Source of the DNA: Phenylobacterium sp.
GTDB taxonomy: Bacteria; Pseudomonadota; Alphaproteobacteria; Caulobacterales; Caulobacteraceae
Reading direction: 5' to 3'
Assembly: GCF_004799515.1 (NCBI RefSeq)
Contig: NZ_SSMX01000021.1
Span: 1 to 64,000, forward strand
DNA: 64,000 nt
Below, in pieces: positions 30,908-39,985 of this stretch (position 1 is the first letter of the stretch; the number at the start of each line of letters is the position of its first letter). The position numbers were made by a program, and so were the translations under genes. The notes beneath the pieces are model-generated. The model searched no databases and was not told where the DNA came from. It saw only the letters and a list, made by a program, of their open reading frames with translations.

Positions 30908-33187
30908 TCAGCCGCTCCAGGGGCTGAGCGCGCCCCAAAGGGCCAGGTCCGCCGAGAAGGCGGCGTAGATCAGCACCGTCGCCGTGAAGAAGGCTTTCCG
31001 CAGGTGCGACCAACTGTCCACCCGCCGGCCGCCGCGCCAGATGGAGGGGACGACGAGGACGGTCGTGGCGGTGAGGCCCGCGGCCACCAGGGCGCAGGCC
31101 GAGGCGGTGATCATCAGGATCCCTGGCCAACGGTACATGACCTGGGCCTGGTCGCCGCTCTTCGAGGACCAGAAGCCGAAGAGGACGAGGGCCAGGAGCC
31201 AGAGCACCGCCTGGATGTTCTGCACCAGGCTGGCGCGGCTCTGGATCTGGTTCTCGCGGAACTCCCGGCGGTTGCGGGCCGCGACGCCGGCCAGGGTCGC
31301 GACGGCGGCGGCGGCGGTGAAGGCGGCCAGCAGGGCCAGCATCCGCGGCTCGCGCCAGATGGGCGCGCGGATGAAGGCCTGGGTGCCGTTGGCGACGTGG
31401 AAGGCCCGGGCGCGGCCGTCGGCCAGGTCGAAGGCGATGCGCTCGGCGCCCTGGGTGCGGATGAAGCGGCCCTCGGCGGGATCGCCCTCCGGCGCCCAGG
31501 CGGCCATGCCGGAGCTGTCGCTGGTCACCAGATGGCCGTCGCGGCTGACGTCGACGCTGGCTCCGCCCTGCAGGGCGTCCACGAAGCCCTCGAGCCCCGA
31601 ATAGGTCCGCCGAGTGGTCAGGTAGTAGCCGGCGTAGTCGCTTCGCCGTTGGGCGAGGTCGGGCGAGCCGGGGCGCGGGAACAGGTCGGGCGCGGCGTAG
31701 AAGCGCTGCACGATCCGCTCCGGCAGGCGGTTCACCAGCGACCGCCCGGTGTCGGTGTTGGTGGAGACGAAAATCCCCAGGTTCAGGTCGGGGACCACCA
31801 CCATGTTGGAGAAGAAGGACAGCGTCGCCCCGCCGTGACCGTAGCCGCGGTGGCCGCCGGGCAGGTCGAAGACCATGAAGCCGTGCGCCCAGCCGTTGAT
31901 CCCGATCGGCGTCTGGCGCAGCGGCGTGCGGAAGGCTTGCGCGGTCGTCGGGCCATAGACGGTGACGCCGCTGAGCTGTCCGCCGCCCAGTTGCATCAGC
32001 ATGTAGCGGGCCATGTCGCCGGCGGTGGACGACCCGGCGCCGGCCGGCGCGATCTGCTCGATGAACTCATAGTCGCGGCGCTGGAAGCCGCCCGGCGTCC
32101 AGCGGTAGCCGTCGGAGACGTCCGCCGCCAGGGCGGGGCTCATGGGCGCCGGCAGGCCCGCCTTCGGATCGTGCGGCTCGCGGAAGGTGGTGTGGGCCAT
32201 GCCCAGCGGGTTGATGATCTCATCTTCGACCAGCCGTTCGTAGGGCTTGCCGGCGACATAGCTCGCCGCTTCGCCGGCCAGGGCCGCGCCGTAGTTGGAG
32301 TAGGACGAGACCACGCCCGGCGCATGCACCCGCTTGGGCCGCTCCTGGCGCAGGTAGAGGTCGAGCGGCCGCACCCGGTCGAACTTGCGTTCGAAGAGCT
32401 GGCCCAGCGCCCGGTCCTCGAAGCCCGCCGAATGGTCCATCAGGTTGGCGACCCGCACCGGCTGGTCGTAGCCCTGGTCCTTCACCTGCGCCTTTTCCGG
32501 CAGGTAGAGGTTCACGGGCTGGTTCAGGCGCAGGCGGCCGGCCTCGACCTCCTTCATCACCGCGATCCAGGTGAAGGTCTTGGAGATCGAGCCCACGCGG
32601 AACAGGGTGCGGTCCGGGTCGACCGGCCGCTGCGGGTTGAGGTTGGAAAAGCCGTAGCCCTTCTTGAGCAGCACCTGGCCATTCTGCACCACCGAGACCG
32701 TGGCGCCGGCGATGTGCTCGCGGGCCATGGCGTCGTTCATCACCCCGTCGACGAAGGCTTCCAGCTCGGCGGCCGGCAGGGGCTGGCCCGGCGCGAGGCG
32801 GGCGCTGGGCGCTGGCGGCCCAGGCGGCGGCGCGGCGGGCGGGGATGCCACTGGCGCGGGCGGCGGCGCGGCGTCCGGCTGGGCGGCGTCGACGTCGGGC
32901 GCCGGAGCAGAGATGACCGGCTTCGGGGCCGCAGCGGCTGGAGGCGCGGGCTTGGGCGTCGTGGGCGGCGGCTTGGGACTGCCGGCGCTCGCCTGGGCAT
33001 CCGCCGGTTTAGGTTTCGGCTTGGCGGGCTTGGCGTTCAGCTTGGCGTAGGGGATCGGCCGTTTGGGCAGGGCGGGCGCGTCGGCCTGATGCGCCGGTTT
33101 GGCCGTGTCATCCTGGGCAAGCGCAATCGTCTGCGGAAGGAGCAGCAGCGCCAGGGCGGCGGCGGCGAAGACGGCGGATCGGATCAA
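30908..33187 (-). CDS. Serine hydrolase (beta-lactamase/PBP-like class C family) with Pro/Ala-rich N-terminus and C-terminal TM region
   Basis: FRVGSISKTFTWIAVMKEVEAG (SxxK), YSNYGAALAG (YxN), GHGGATLSFFSNMVVVP. Confidence 0.88.
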   Translation of the reverse strand: MIRSAVFAAAALALLLLPQTIALAQDDTAKPAHQADAPALPKRPIPYAKLNAKPAKPKPKPADAQASAGSPKPPPTTPKPAPPAAAAPKPVISAPAPDVDAAQPDAAPPPAPVASPPAAPPPGPPAPSARLAPGQPLPAAELEAFVDGVMNDAMAREHIAGATVSVVQNGQVLLKKGYGFSNLNPQRPVDPDRTLFRVGSISKTFTWIAVMKEVEAGRLRLNQPVNLYLPEKAQVKDQGYDQPVRVANLMDHSAGFEDRALGQLFERKFDRVRPLDLYLRQERPKRVHAPGVVSSYSNYGAALAGEAASYVAGKPYERLVEDEIINPLGMAHTTFREPHDPKAGLPAPMSPALAADVSDGYRWTPGGFQRRDYEFIEQIAPAGAGSSTAGDMARYMLMQLGGGQLSGVTVYGPTTAQAFRTPLRQTPIGINGWAHGFMVFDLPGGHRGYGHGGATLSFFSNMVVVPDLNLGIFVSTNTDTGRSLVNRLPERIVQRFYAAPDLFPRPGSPDLAQRRSDYAGYYLTTRRTYSGLEGFVDALQGGASVDVSRDGHLVTSDSSGMAAWAPEGDPAEGRFIRTQGAERIAFDLADGRARAFHVANGTQAFIRAPIWREPRMLALLAAFTAAAAVATLAGVAARNRREFRENQIQSRASLVQNIQAVLWLLALVLFGFWSSKSGDQAQVMYRWPGILMITASACALVAAGLTATTVLVVPSIWRGGRRVDSWSHLRKAFFTATVLIYAAFSADLALWGALSPWSG

Positions 33188-33283
33188 CAGGAAACCCAGC
33201 GGCGAGCGGAACGCTGCAACCTTGTAGGGCGCCCTGCCGAGTCATTCCAAGTGTCGCTGGCCAAGCGCGGCGGAGACTGACGG

Positions 33284-34069
33284 TCAGTTTCGTGGCGGCG
33301 GCGCGGCCAGGGGATAGAAGGGCAGCATCGGCCTGAGCCCCGCGCCGATGAACAGCTGCGGCTCCGAGGCGGGCTTCAGGCCCTCCCGGGTCTCCCGCGC
33401 CGCGACACAGGCCTGCGCCGCCGTCCCGAGCGCCGCGAAGTCGGGGGCGTGCGGCAGGCTCTCCAGGATGCACTGGTCGAAGTAGGGGTACTTGTCGGCC
33501 TCGCCGCAGCCGAAGGACGAGCGGTCGGGCCGCGCGGCGGTCAGCACCATGCGGTTGGAGCCGGCCAGCGGCGGGACGAAGACGCCGGAGAAGCAGGCCG
33601 AGATGATCACGACGGTCGGGCGCTTGCCGCAGGTGGTGTCGACCATGTTGGCCAGCACGCCGGGCGGCAGGAACTGCTGGTCGACCACCACGCCCATCGG
33701 CGCGCCATGCGAGCTGAAATAGATCAGGCAGCCGCCCCTGGCCTTGGCCGTCAGGTCGGAGAGCGCGTCATAGATGCCCTGCGGCGCGGACTTCTCCGGA
33801 TGGGCGTCGGGATAGCGCTCGGGGCGGACGGAGAACTGCTTGAGGTTGGCCGCGTCGAAGCCCGCGTCCTCGAAGGCCCGGATCACGTCGCGGCGGGTGT
33901 TGTCGAAGGCCTCCGACGGGCCGCCGGAGTGGGCGTGCCAGTCGCCGGCCACCACCACCCAGCTCCAGTCGGCGAAGGGCGAGGCGGCGGCCTCGGCGGT
34001 GCGGACGGCGCCGGCGGCGGCCATCAGCAGCGCGCCGATCAGCCAGGCCAGACGCGCGACCGACCGCAC
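33284..34069 (-). CDS. Secreted C13-family (legumain-like, clan CD caspase-fold) peptidase
   Basis: Signal peptide; GDWHAHSG, GGCLIYFSSHGAPMGVVV (His), TVVIISACFSGVFVPPL (Cys), MVLTAARPDRSSFGC. Confidence 0.75.
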   Translation of the reverse strand: MRSVARLAWLIGALLMAAAGAVRTAEAAASPFADWSWVVVAGDWHAHSGGPSEAFDNTRRDVIRAFEDAGFDAANLKQFSVRPERYPDAHPEKSAPQGIYDALSDLTAKARGGCLIYFSSHGAPMGVVVDQQFLPPGVLANMVDTTCGKRPTVVIISACFSGVFVPPLAGSNRMVLTAARPDRSSFGCGEADKYPYFDQCILESLPHAPDFAALGTAAQACVAARETREGLKPASEPQLFIGAGLRPMLPFYPLAAPPPRN

Positions 34070-34072
34070 GGC

Positions 34073-34543
34073 TTACTTCTTGTAGGTCTGGAACGGCGTC
34101 GGGATGGCCGTGCCTGTGGCCTTGGCCAGGAGCCGGCCCTCCGCGTCGTAGAGCTCGCCCTCGGTGAAGGCCACCTGGCGGCCCCACTTGGCCACCCGGC
34201 CGACGCCGCGCAGCTTCCCCGGCAGGCCGGGGCGGAAGAAGCTGGTCTTCATCTCCAGGGTGGGCGCGACGGCGGTCATGCCCGAGGCCACCATGCAGGC
34301 CACGCTCATGCACTCGTCCAGCATGGCGCAGATGTAGCCGCCCTGGATCTGCTTCATCGGATTGAGCAGGAACTCGGCCCGGGCCTCGAACTCCACCTCG
34401 ACGGTCTTGGTCGCCTGGCTCACCGACAGCATCCTGAAGCCCAGGGTCTGGGAGCCGGTGGGCGGGTTCTTGGCGTTCAGGAACCGCTGCAGGATGGCGT
34501 CGTCGGTCAGGCTCACGGGCTCAGCGGCGGCGACATCATCCAT
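34073..34543 (-). CDS. PaaI-family hotdog thioesterase
   Basis: NPMKQIQGGYICAMLDECMSVACMVASGMTAVAPTLEMKTSFFRP. Start MDDVAAAEP at 34543. Confidence 0.82.
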   Translation of the reverse strand: MDDVAAAEPVSLTDDAILQRFLNAKNPPTGSQTLGFRMLSVSQATKTVEVEFEARAEFLLNPMKQIQGGYICAMLDECMSVACMVASGMTAVAPTLEMKTSFFRPGLPGKLRGVGRVAKWGRQVAFTEGELYDAEGRLLAKATGTAIPTPFQTYKK

Positions 34544-34554
34544 CGGCGGCAGGC

Positions 34555-35046
34555 TCACTTCTTCCGGAATTGGTCCAGGGAGACGATCTTGGCCTCGCCG
34601 TCGCCGCCGCCTTCGGGCGGTTCGCGGTCGGTCTCGTCGGCCGGGTCGGGCTCCGGCGTCCTGGCCTCGGCGGCCGGCGGCTCGAACTGCAGCAGGAACT
34701 GCACGCTCGGATCGTAGAAACGGGTCACCGCGGCGTAGGGCACCGACAGCCGCTTGGGCTGGCCGCCGAACTGCAGGGTCACCGAGAAGAAGGTCTCGCC
34801 CGGCGCCAGGTCCCAGTACTGGTGCTGCAGGACGATGGTCATCTCGTCCGGGTACTTGCCCAGAAGGTCGATCGGGCCGGAGACGCCCGGGGCGTCGGTC
34901 TTGAAGGTGATGTAGAAATGGTGCGCGCCGGGCAGGCCCTCGGGCGCGGCCGCCCGCTTCAGCGCCGTCTTCACGACCCCGCGCAGGGCGTCCTGGGCCA
35001 TGGCCTCGTAGCGCATCAAGTCCTGGGCCGGCGGGTCCTGGGCCAT
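34555..35046 (-). CDS. sspB: ClpXP adaptor protein SspB (alphaproteobacterial type)
   Basis: LMRYEAMAQDALRGVVKTAL...HHFYITFKTDAPGVSGPIDLLGKYPDEMTIVLQHQYWDL...FSVTLQFGGQPKRLSVPYAAVTRFYDPSVQFLLQF, short C-terminal module IVSLDQFRKK. Confidence 0.93.
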   Translation of the reverse strand: MAQDPPAQDLMRYEAMAQDALRGVVKTALKRAAAPEGLPGAHHFYITFKTDAPGVSGPIDLLGKYPDEMTIVLQHQYWDLAPGETFFSVTLQFGGQPKRLSVPYAAVTRFYDPSVQFLLQFEPPAAEARTPEPDPADETDREPPEGGGDGEAKIVSLDQFRKK

Positions 35047-35130
35047 GGGGTCTCCAACGAACAGGGCGCGAACGTAACGCCTGGACCGCCGGGCGCAAAG
35101 CGCTTGATGCAGGGCCGCGATGGGGAAAGT

Positions 35131-35158
35131 GGGAGGCTTCTGTTGGCAGGCGCCTCCC
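35131..35158 (-). terminator. Hairpin downstream of ssrA
   Basis: gggaggc...gcctccc stem with short T tract on the minus-strand 3' side (GCCTCCCACTTTCC). Confidence 0.5.
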
Positions 35159-35164
35159 GGGCCC

Positions 35165-35450
35165 CGCCTAAGGATCTGAACCCCTAGGACTTAGGTGAGA
35201 CTAGTCGCACCGCTTACGCGGCGAGACGGATGTCTCCAGCGAAGTTATCGTTCGCAGTTAGTTTAAAACCCGGAACGGTGGGTCAGGCCGAGAGAAAGCA
35301 ACACCTTTAGACGTCTGTCGATGCTGATCGGCCCCATACCGTCTGGCGATAACCCAGGCTGGAAAATGGTGGAGCCGCCGGGAATCGCACCCGGGTCCAG
35401 TCCGCTTATTACGTGCGCGTTTATCTCCATAGACAGGGCGAACCCTGACC
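35165..35450 (-). ncRNA. ssrA: tmRNA gene, circularly permuted two-piece (alphaproteobacterial) form
   Basis: Acceptor piece ends ...GGACCCGGGTGCGATTCCCGGCGGCTCCACCA (CCA at 35367-35369) and lies upstream of the coding piece, which begins GGGGCCGATCAGCATCGACAGACG at 35335; GGGGCCG pairs with CGGCTCC to give a 7-bp acceptor stem (one G-U). Coding piece contains GCG AAC GAT AAC TTC GCT GGA GAC ATC CGT CTC GCC GCG TAA = ANDNFAGDIRLAA*. Ends approximate. Confidence 0.93.
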
Positions 35451-35616
35451 CGTGCAATATAGACCGGAAGGGTTCAAAAAAGAAGAAGCGTCCGTTCGCG
35501 AAGCGTGGACGGCGGGGCGTTTTCCGCCAATCGCCGCCGTGGCTTCGTGAGCGGCCTGGGGCGGCGAGGAGCGCGGCGATAGGGTTGCAGGCATAAGATT
35601 TTACTGGAGAAATTCG

Positions 35617-36216
35617 ATGAAAGACCTGCTCTTCGCCATCCGGCCGCTGGTGTCGGACTTCTTCCCCACCATCGTGTTCGCGATCCTGATGGCCCTGCAC
35701 GTGGATGTGCGCCTGGCCACCGGAGTGGCGCTGTTGATCGGGGTCGGCCAGGTGATCTTCCAGAAGGCGACCCATCGGCCGGTGGAGCTTCTTCAGTGGG
35801 CCTCGCTGGGTCTGGTGATCGTGTTCGGCAGCGTCGCTATGGCCACCAACGACCCGCGCTTCCTGATGATCAAGCCCAGCATCATCTACCTCGCCATCGG
35901 CGCGGTGATGCTGCGCCGCGGCTGGATGCTGCGCTACCTGCCGGCGGATGCGGTGGAGCTGGTCAGCGACCTGCAGATCCGCTGGGGCTACGCCTGGTCG
36001 GCGTTGATGTTCGCCACCGGGATCGCCAACGGCGTGATCGCCTGGAAGGCGCCCGCCTACTGGCCCGCCTTCATCGCCATCGTCCCGCTGGCCTCGAAGA
36101 TCGCCCTGTTCGCCGTGCACTTCGGCAGCGTCCGCTACATCGGCTACCGCCGCCACGCCCGCCTCCAGCAGGAAGCGGCGGCGGAGGCGTCGATCGGGGA
36201 AGCCCAGGCCGCCTAG
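35617..36216 (+). CDS. Septation protein A / YciB (IspZ) family inner-membrane protein
   Basis: RPLVSDFFPTIVFAILMAL...FQKATHRPVELLQWASLGLVIVFGSVAMATNDPRFLMIKPSIIYLAIGAVML. Confidence 0.8.
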   Translation: MKDLLFAIRPLVSDFFPTIVFAILMALHVDVRLATGVALLIGVGQVIFQKATHRPVELLQWASLGLVIVFGSVAMATNDPRFLMIKPSIIYLAIGAVMLRRGWMLRYLPADAVELVSDLQIRWGYAWSALMFATGIANGVIAWKAPAYWPAFIAIVPLASKIALFAVHFGSVRYIGYRRHARLQQEAAAEASIGEAQAA

Positions 36217-36761
36217 AACACCTCGACGCCGCGCTGGATGGAGAGCACCCCGGTGCGGGAGATCTCCACCAGCCCGAGCGGGCGCATCAGGTCGGCGAAC
36301 TTGTCGATCTTCGACGGCGCGCCGGTCAGCTCGAAGACGAAGCTCTCGTGGGTGGTGTCGATCACCTTGGCGCGGAAGATGTCGGCGACACGCAGGGCCT
36401 CGACCCGCTCGGGGCCCGAGCCGCGCACCTTCACCAGCGCCAGCTCGCGCTCCAGGCCATTGGGATCGCGGGTCACGTCCTGCACGTGGCGGGTCGAGAC
36501 CATCTTGGTCAGCTGGGCCTCGATCTGGCCCAGCACATGCGGGGTGCCGCGGGTGACAATGGTGACGCGGCTGGTGTGCGCGTTGTGGTCGGTCTCGGCG
36601 ACCGTCAGGCTCTCGATGTTGTAGCCGCGCGCCGCGAACAGCCCGACCAGCCGGTGCAGCACGCCCGGCTCGTTGTCCACCAGGACGGCGAAGGTGGCCA
36701 GGTTCTCGGCCTCCTCAGTGCGGGCGAGGTCGTAGACGGAGGCGGGCTGGGCGTCGGTCAT
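36213..36761 (-). CDS. ilvH: Acetolactate synthase small subunit
   Basis: TFAVLVDNEPGVLHRLVGLFAARGYNIESLTVAETDHNAHTSRVTIVTRGTPHVLGQIEAQLTKMVSTRHVQDVT; ACT domain. Confidence 0.95.
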   Translation of the reverse strand: MTDAQPASVYDLARTEEAENLATFAVLVDNEPGVLHRLVGLFAARGYNIESLTVAETDHNAHTSRVTIVTRGTPHVLGQIEAQLTKMVSTRHVQDVTRDPNGLERELALVKVRGSGPERVEALRVADIFRAKVIDTTHESFVFELTGAPSKIDKFADLMRPLGLVEISRTGVLSIQRGVEVF

Positions 36762-36901
36762 GGGGGGCCTTTCGTGGCGGGCCTTATAGCCTCGCCCGCG
36801 CCGCTGCTGCCAGCACGCTGTCACGATGAGGGTCCAGAAGGGGCGATGTCGCAGCCGCGCCCACCGGCGCGTCTTCCAGGCGGGACAACAAGGAGATCGT
36901 C

Positions 36902-37270
36902 ATGACCACCACCCTCGATATCGCCAATGACCTCGTCGCGCTCTGCAAGGCCGGCAAGTTCGCCGAATGCGGCGAGAAGTACTGGGCCCCGGACGTGATC
37001 AGCGTCGAGGCCGGCGCGCCTCCCGGCGGCGATCCGGTCAGCCGCGGCCTCAGCGAGGTGCGCGGGAAGGGCCAGTGGTGGGCCGCCAACCACGAGGTCC
37101 ACAGCGTCGAGGTCGAAGGCCCCTACGCCAACGGCGACCAGTTCGTGGTCCGCTTCAAGATGGAGGTCACGCCCAAGGCCAGCGGCCAGCGCATGACCAT
37201 GGACGAGATGGCCGTCTACACGCTGAAGGACGGCAAGATCGCCGAGGAGCGGTTCTTCTACAACATGTAG
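36902..37270 (+). CDS. SnoaL/NTF2-like family protein
   Basis: IANDLVALCKAGKFAECGEKYWAPDVISVEAGAPPG...VRFKMEVTPKASGQRMTMDEMAVYTLKDGKIAEERFFYNM. Confidence 0.8.
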   Translation: MTTTLDIANDLVALCKAGKFAECGEKYWAPDVISVEAGAPPGGDPVSRGLSEVRGKGQWWAANHEVHSVEVEGPYANGDQFVVRFKMEVTPKASGQRMTMDEMAVYTLKDGKIAEERFFYNM

Positions 37271-37335
37271 CTTTCGCGGGGTCCGTGAGCAGGCCTCGCT
37301 TGCGCGGCGGCGGCTGGGCGCCGACATTGGCGGCC

Positions 37336-37647
37336 ATGTCGTCGTTCCGCATGCCCCAGAGCCTGAATGCCCGCCTCGGCGTCGAGACCGGCGAGACAGT
37401 GCTGCGCCACGAGATCATCCAGGAGCAGGCCGCCTCCCTGGCGCGCATGGGAGAGAAGACGGAAAAGGCGCTGGCGGCCCTGCGCAACCATCAGGGCGAG
37501 GGCCGCGCCGAGGTGCTGAAGGCCGCCGCCGACACGGTCTGGTGCTTCCTGGTGCAGCGCGAGGTCATGGGCCTGCGCGACCGCGCCCGGGTGGTGGCCG
37601 ACTACGACATCCCCAAGGAGGTGATGGTGCGGCTGGGCGCGCGCTAG
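37336..37647 (+). CDS. Small conserved hypothetical (DUF6665-like)
   Basis: MSSFRMPQSLNARLGVETGETVLRHEIIQEQAASLARMGEKTEKALAALRNH; own ATG at 37336 inside the longer listed ORF. Confidence 0.6.
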   Translation: MSSFRMPQSLNARLGVETGETVLRHEIIQEQAASLARMGEKTEKALAALRNHQGEGRAEVLKAAADTVWCFLVQREVMGLRDRARVVADYDIPKEVMVRLGAR

Positions 37648-38117
37648 GCGGCGATCTCCGCCACCGCCGCCTCCAGCACCCGCACCAGGTCCGCCGGCGC
37701 CAGACGCGCCTGCAGGCCGCGCTGGCCGCCGTTGACATAGGCTTGCGGCAGGGCGGCCGCGGCCGCGTCGATCACGGTCGGCAGGCGCTTCTTCTGGCCG
37801 AAGGGGCTGACGCCGCCGACGCGGTAGCCGGTGGTCCGCTCGGCCTCGGCGACGGGCGCCATCTCGCAGGCCTTGGCGCCCAGGGCCGCCGCCAGCTTCT
37901 TCATGGAGACCTCGCGGTCGGAGGCCAGGACCACGCAGGCGAACCGGCCGTCGGCCTTGACGATGAGGGTCTTCAGCACCTCGGACGCGGGCGCGCCCAG
38001 GGCCTCGGCCGCCGCCAGGCCGATGCGGTCGGCGGCGGGGTCGTAGGCGTAGGTCGCCAGCGTATGGGCGACGCCGGCGCGGTCCAGCGTCAGGGTGGCC
38101 GGGGTGGTCCGGCTCAC
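37644..38117 (-). CDS. ybaK: Cys-tRNA(Pro) deacylase YbaK-type
   Basis: VLKTLIVKADGRFACVVLASDREVSMKKLAAALGAK...GYRVGGVSPFGQKKRLPTVIDAAAAALPQAYVNGGQRGLQARLAPADLV; GTG start overlaps ilvB TGA by 4 bp. Confidence 0.88.
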   Translation of the reverse strand: MSRTTPATLTLDRAGVAHTLATYAYDPAADRIGLAAAEALGAPASEVLKTLIVKADGRFACVVLASDREVSMKKLAAALGAKACEMAPVAEAERTTGYRVGGVSPFGQKKRLPTVIDAAAAALPQAYVNGGQRGLQARLAPADLVRVLEAAVAEIAA

Positions 38118-39907
38118 ACCAGCCGTTTCCCCGCCTCGTCGATGATCGTGCCCAGGTCGCGGGCTTCCTCGGCCATGATCATCTCGTTGTGGGCCTTGCC
38201 GGAGGGGATCATCGGGAAGCAGTTCTCTTCCTTGGTCACCCGGCAGTCGAAGATCACCGGCTTGTCGACGGCGATCATCGCGCGGATCTTGTCGTCGAGT
38301 TCGTCGGGATGCTCGGCGCGGAAGCCGACGCCGCCGTAGGCCTCGGCCAGCTTCACGAAGTCGGGCAGGCTGGCGGAGTAGGAGTGCGAATAGCGCTCCC
38401 CGTGCAGCAGCTGCTGCCATTGGCGCACCATGCCCATCCACTCGTTGTTGAGGATGAAGATCTTGATCGGCAGGCCGTACTGCACGGCCGTCGACATCTC
38501 CTGCATGGTCATCTGGATGGAGGCGTCGCCGGCGATGTCGATGACCAGGCTCTTGGGGTGCGCCATCTGCACGCCCACGGCGGCGGGCAGGCCATAGCCC
38601 ATGGTGCCGAGGCCCCCGGAGGTCATCCAGCGGTTGGGCTCCTCGAAGCGGTAGAACTGGGCGGCCCACATCTGGTGCTGGCCGACCTCGGTGGTGATGT
38701 AGACATCCCTGTCCTTGGTCAGCTCGTAGAGCCGCTGGATGGCGTGCTGCGGCTTGATCAGCTTGGCGTCGGGCCGGTAGCGGAAGCTGTCGCGGGCGCG
38801 CCAGGCGTCGATCTGCTTCCACCAGTCGGCCAGGGCCGTTTGATCCACTCCGTAGCGCTTGGCCTTCCAGACCTCGATCAGGTCGGCCAGCACCGAGCCC
38901 GCGTCGCCGACGATGCCGATGTCGGCGCGCACGTTCTTGCCGATCGAGCTGGCGTCGATATCGACATGGATCTTGCGCGAGCCGGGCGCGAAGGCGTCCA
39001 GGCGGCCGGTCACCCGGTCGTCGAACCGCGCGCCGATGGCCACCATGACGTCGCAGTCGTGCATGGCGTTGTTGGCCTCGAAGGAGCCGTGCATCCCCAG
39101 CATGCCCAGCCACTGCGGGCTGGAGGCCGGGAAGGCGCCCAGGCCCATCAGCGTCGAGGTGACCGGCGCGCCGGTCAGCGCCGCGAACTCGCGCAGCAGC
39201 TCGGCCGCCTTGGGCCCGGCGTTGATCACGCCGCCGCCGGTATAGAGGATCGGCCGCTTGGCCTTGGCGATCATCGCCGCAGCCTCGGCGATGCGGCTGG
39301 GGTCGCCCTTGGTGCGCGGATTGTAGTTGTGGACGTGCTTGACCTCGGCGGGGCCGCGGTAGGCGCCCTTGGCGAACTGCACGTCCTTCGGGACGTCGAT
39401 GACCACCGGGCCGGGCCGGCCGGAGGTGGCGATGTGGAAGGCCTCGTGCAGCACGCGGGGCAGGTCGGCCACGTCCTTCACCAGGTAGTTGTGCTTGGTG
39501 CAGGGCCTGGTGATGCCGATGGTGTCACATTCCTGGAAGGCGTCGGTGCCGATCAGGTGGGTGGCGACTTGGCCGGTGATGACGATCAGCGGAATGGAGT
39601 CCATCAAGGCGTCGACGATGCCGGTCACCGCATTGGTGGCGCCGGGGCCGGAGGTGACCAGCACCACCCCGGGCTTGCCGGTAGAGCGGGCGTAGCCCTC
39701 CGCCGCATGGGTCGCGCCCTGCTCGTGGCGCACCAGCACGTGGGTCAGGCGCGGCTCGGCGAAGAGGGCGTCGTAGATCGGCAGCACCGCGCCGCCCGGA
39801 TAGCCGAACAGCACCTCGACGCCCTGATCCACAAGCGCGCGCACCACCATCTCGGCGCCGGAGAGGGTGACGGTTTCGGCTTCGATGGTCGGCGTATGGG
39901 CGGTCAT
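38114..39907 (-). CDS. ilvB: Acetolactate synthase large subunit
   Basis: GVEVLFGYPGGAVLPIYDAL, VLVTSGPGATNAVTGIVDALMDSIPLIVITGQV, ThDP motif IDIAGDASIQMTMQEMSTAVQYGLPIKIFILNN. Confidence 0.97.
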   Translation of the reverse strand: MTAHTPTIEAETVTLSGAEMVVRALVDQGVEVLFGYPGGAVLPIYDALFAEPRLTHVLVRHEQGATHAAEGYARSTGKPGVVLVTSGPGATNAVTGIVDALMDSIPLIVITGQVATHLIGTDAFQECDTIGITRPCTKHNYLVKDVADLPRVLHEAFHIATSGRPGPVVIDVPKDVQFAKGAYRGPAEVKHVHNYNPRTKGDPSRIAEAAAMIAKAKRPILYTGGGVINAGPKAAELLREFAALTGAPVTSTLMGLGAFPASSPQWLGMLGMHGSFEANNAMHDCDVMVAIGARFDDRVTGRLDAFAPGSRKIHVDIDASSIGKNVRADIGIVGDAGSVLADLIEVWKAKRYGVDQTALADWWKQIDAWRARDSFRYRPDAKLIKPQHAIQRLYELTKDRDVYITTEVGQHQMWAAQFYRFEEPNRWMTSGGLGTMGYGLPAAVGVQMAHPKSLVIDIAGDASIQMTMQEMSTAVQYGLPIKIFILNNEWMGMVRQWQQLLHGERYSHSYSASLPDFVKLAEAYGGVGFRAEHPDELDDKIRAMIAVDKPVIFDCRVTKEENCFPMIPSGKAHNEMIMAEEARDLGTIIDEAGKRLV

Positions 39908-39931
39908 GGCTGGGCTCGGGTTCGGGACAAT

Positions 39932-39953
39932 AAAAAAGGCCCGCGAGGGGCCT
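39932..39953 (-). terminator. Intrinsic terminator/attenuator upstream of ilvB
   Basis: Minus strand: GGCCC-CTCGC-GGGCC-TTTTTTA, lying between leader ORF and ilvB start. Confidence 0.8.
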
Positions 39954-39985
39954 GGGGCAAGCGACCGTTGACGGGCTGAACCAAG

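Noticed and set aside
32740-33060. Pro/Ala-rich repetitive stretch as a possible repeat array
   Set aside because: It is the low-complexity N-terminal linker of the serine hydrolase, not a DNA repeat array; no CRISPR-like regular spacing.
30860-33280. 806-aa plus-strand ORF antisense to the serine hydrolase
   Set aside because: Shadow ORF in high-GC DNA without family motifs.
35263-36156. 297-aa minus-strand ORF across tmRNA and the YciB-like gene
   Set aside because: Covers the tmRNA acceptor and coding pieces and an antisense gene; not a plausible protein.
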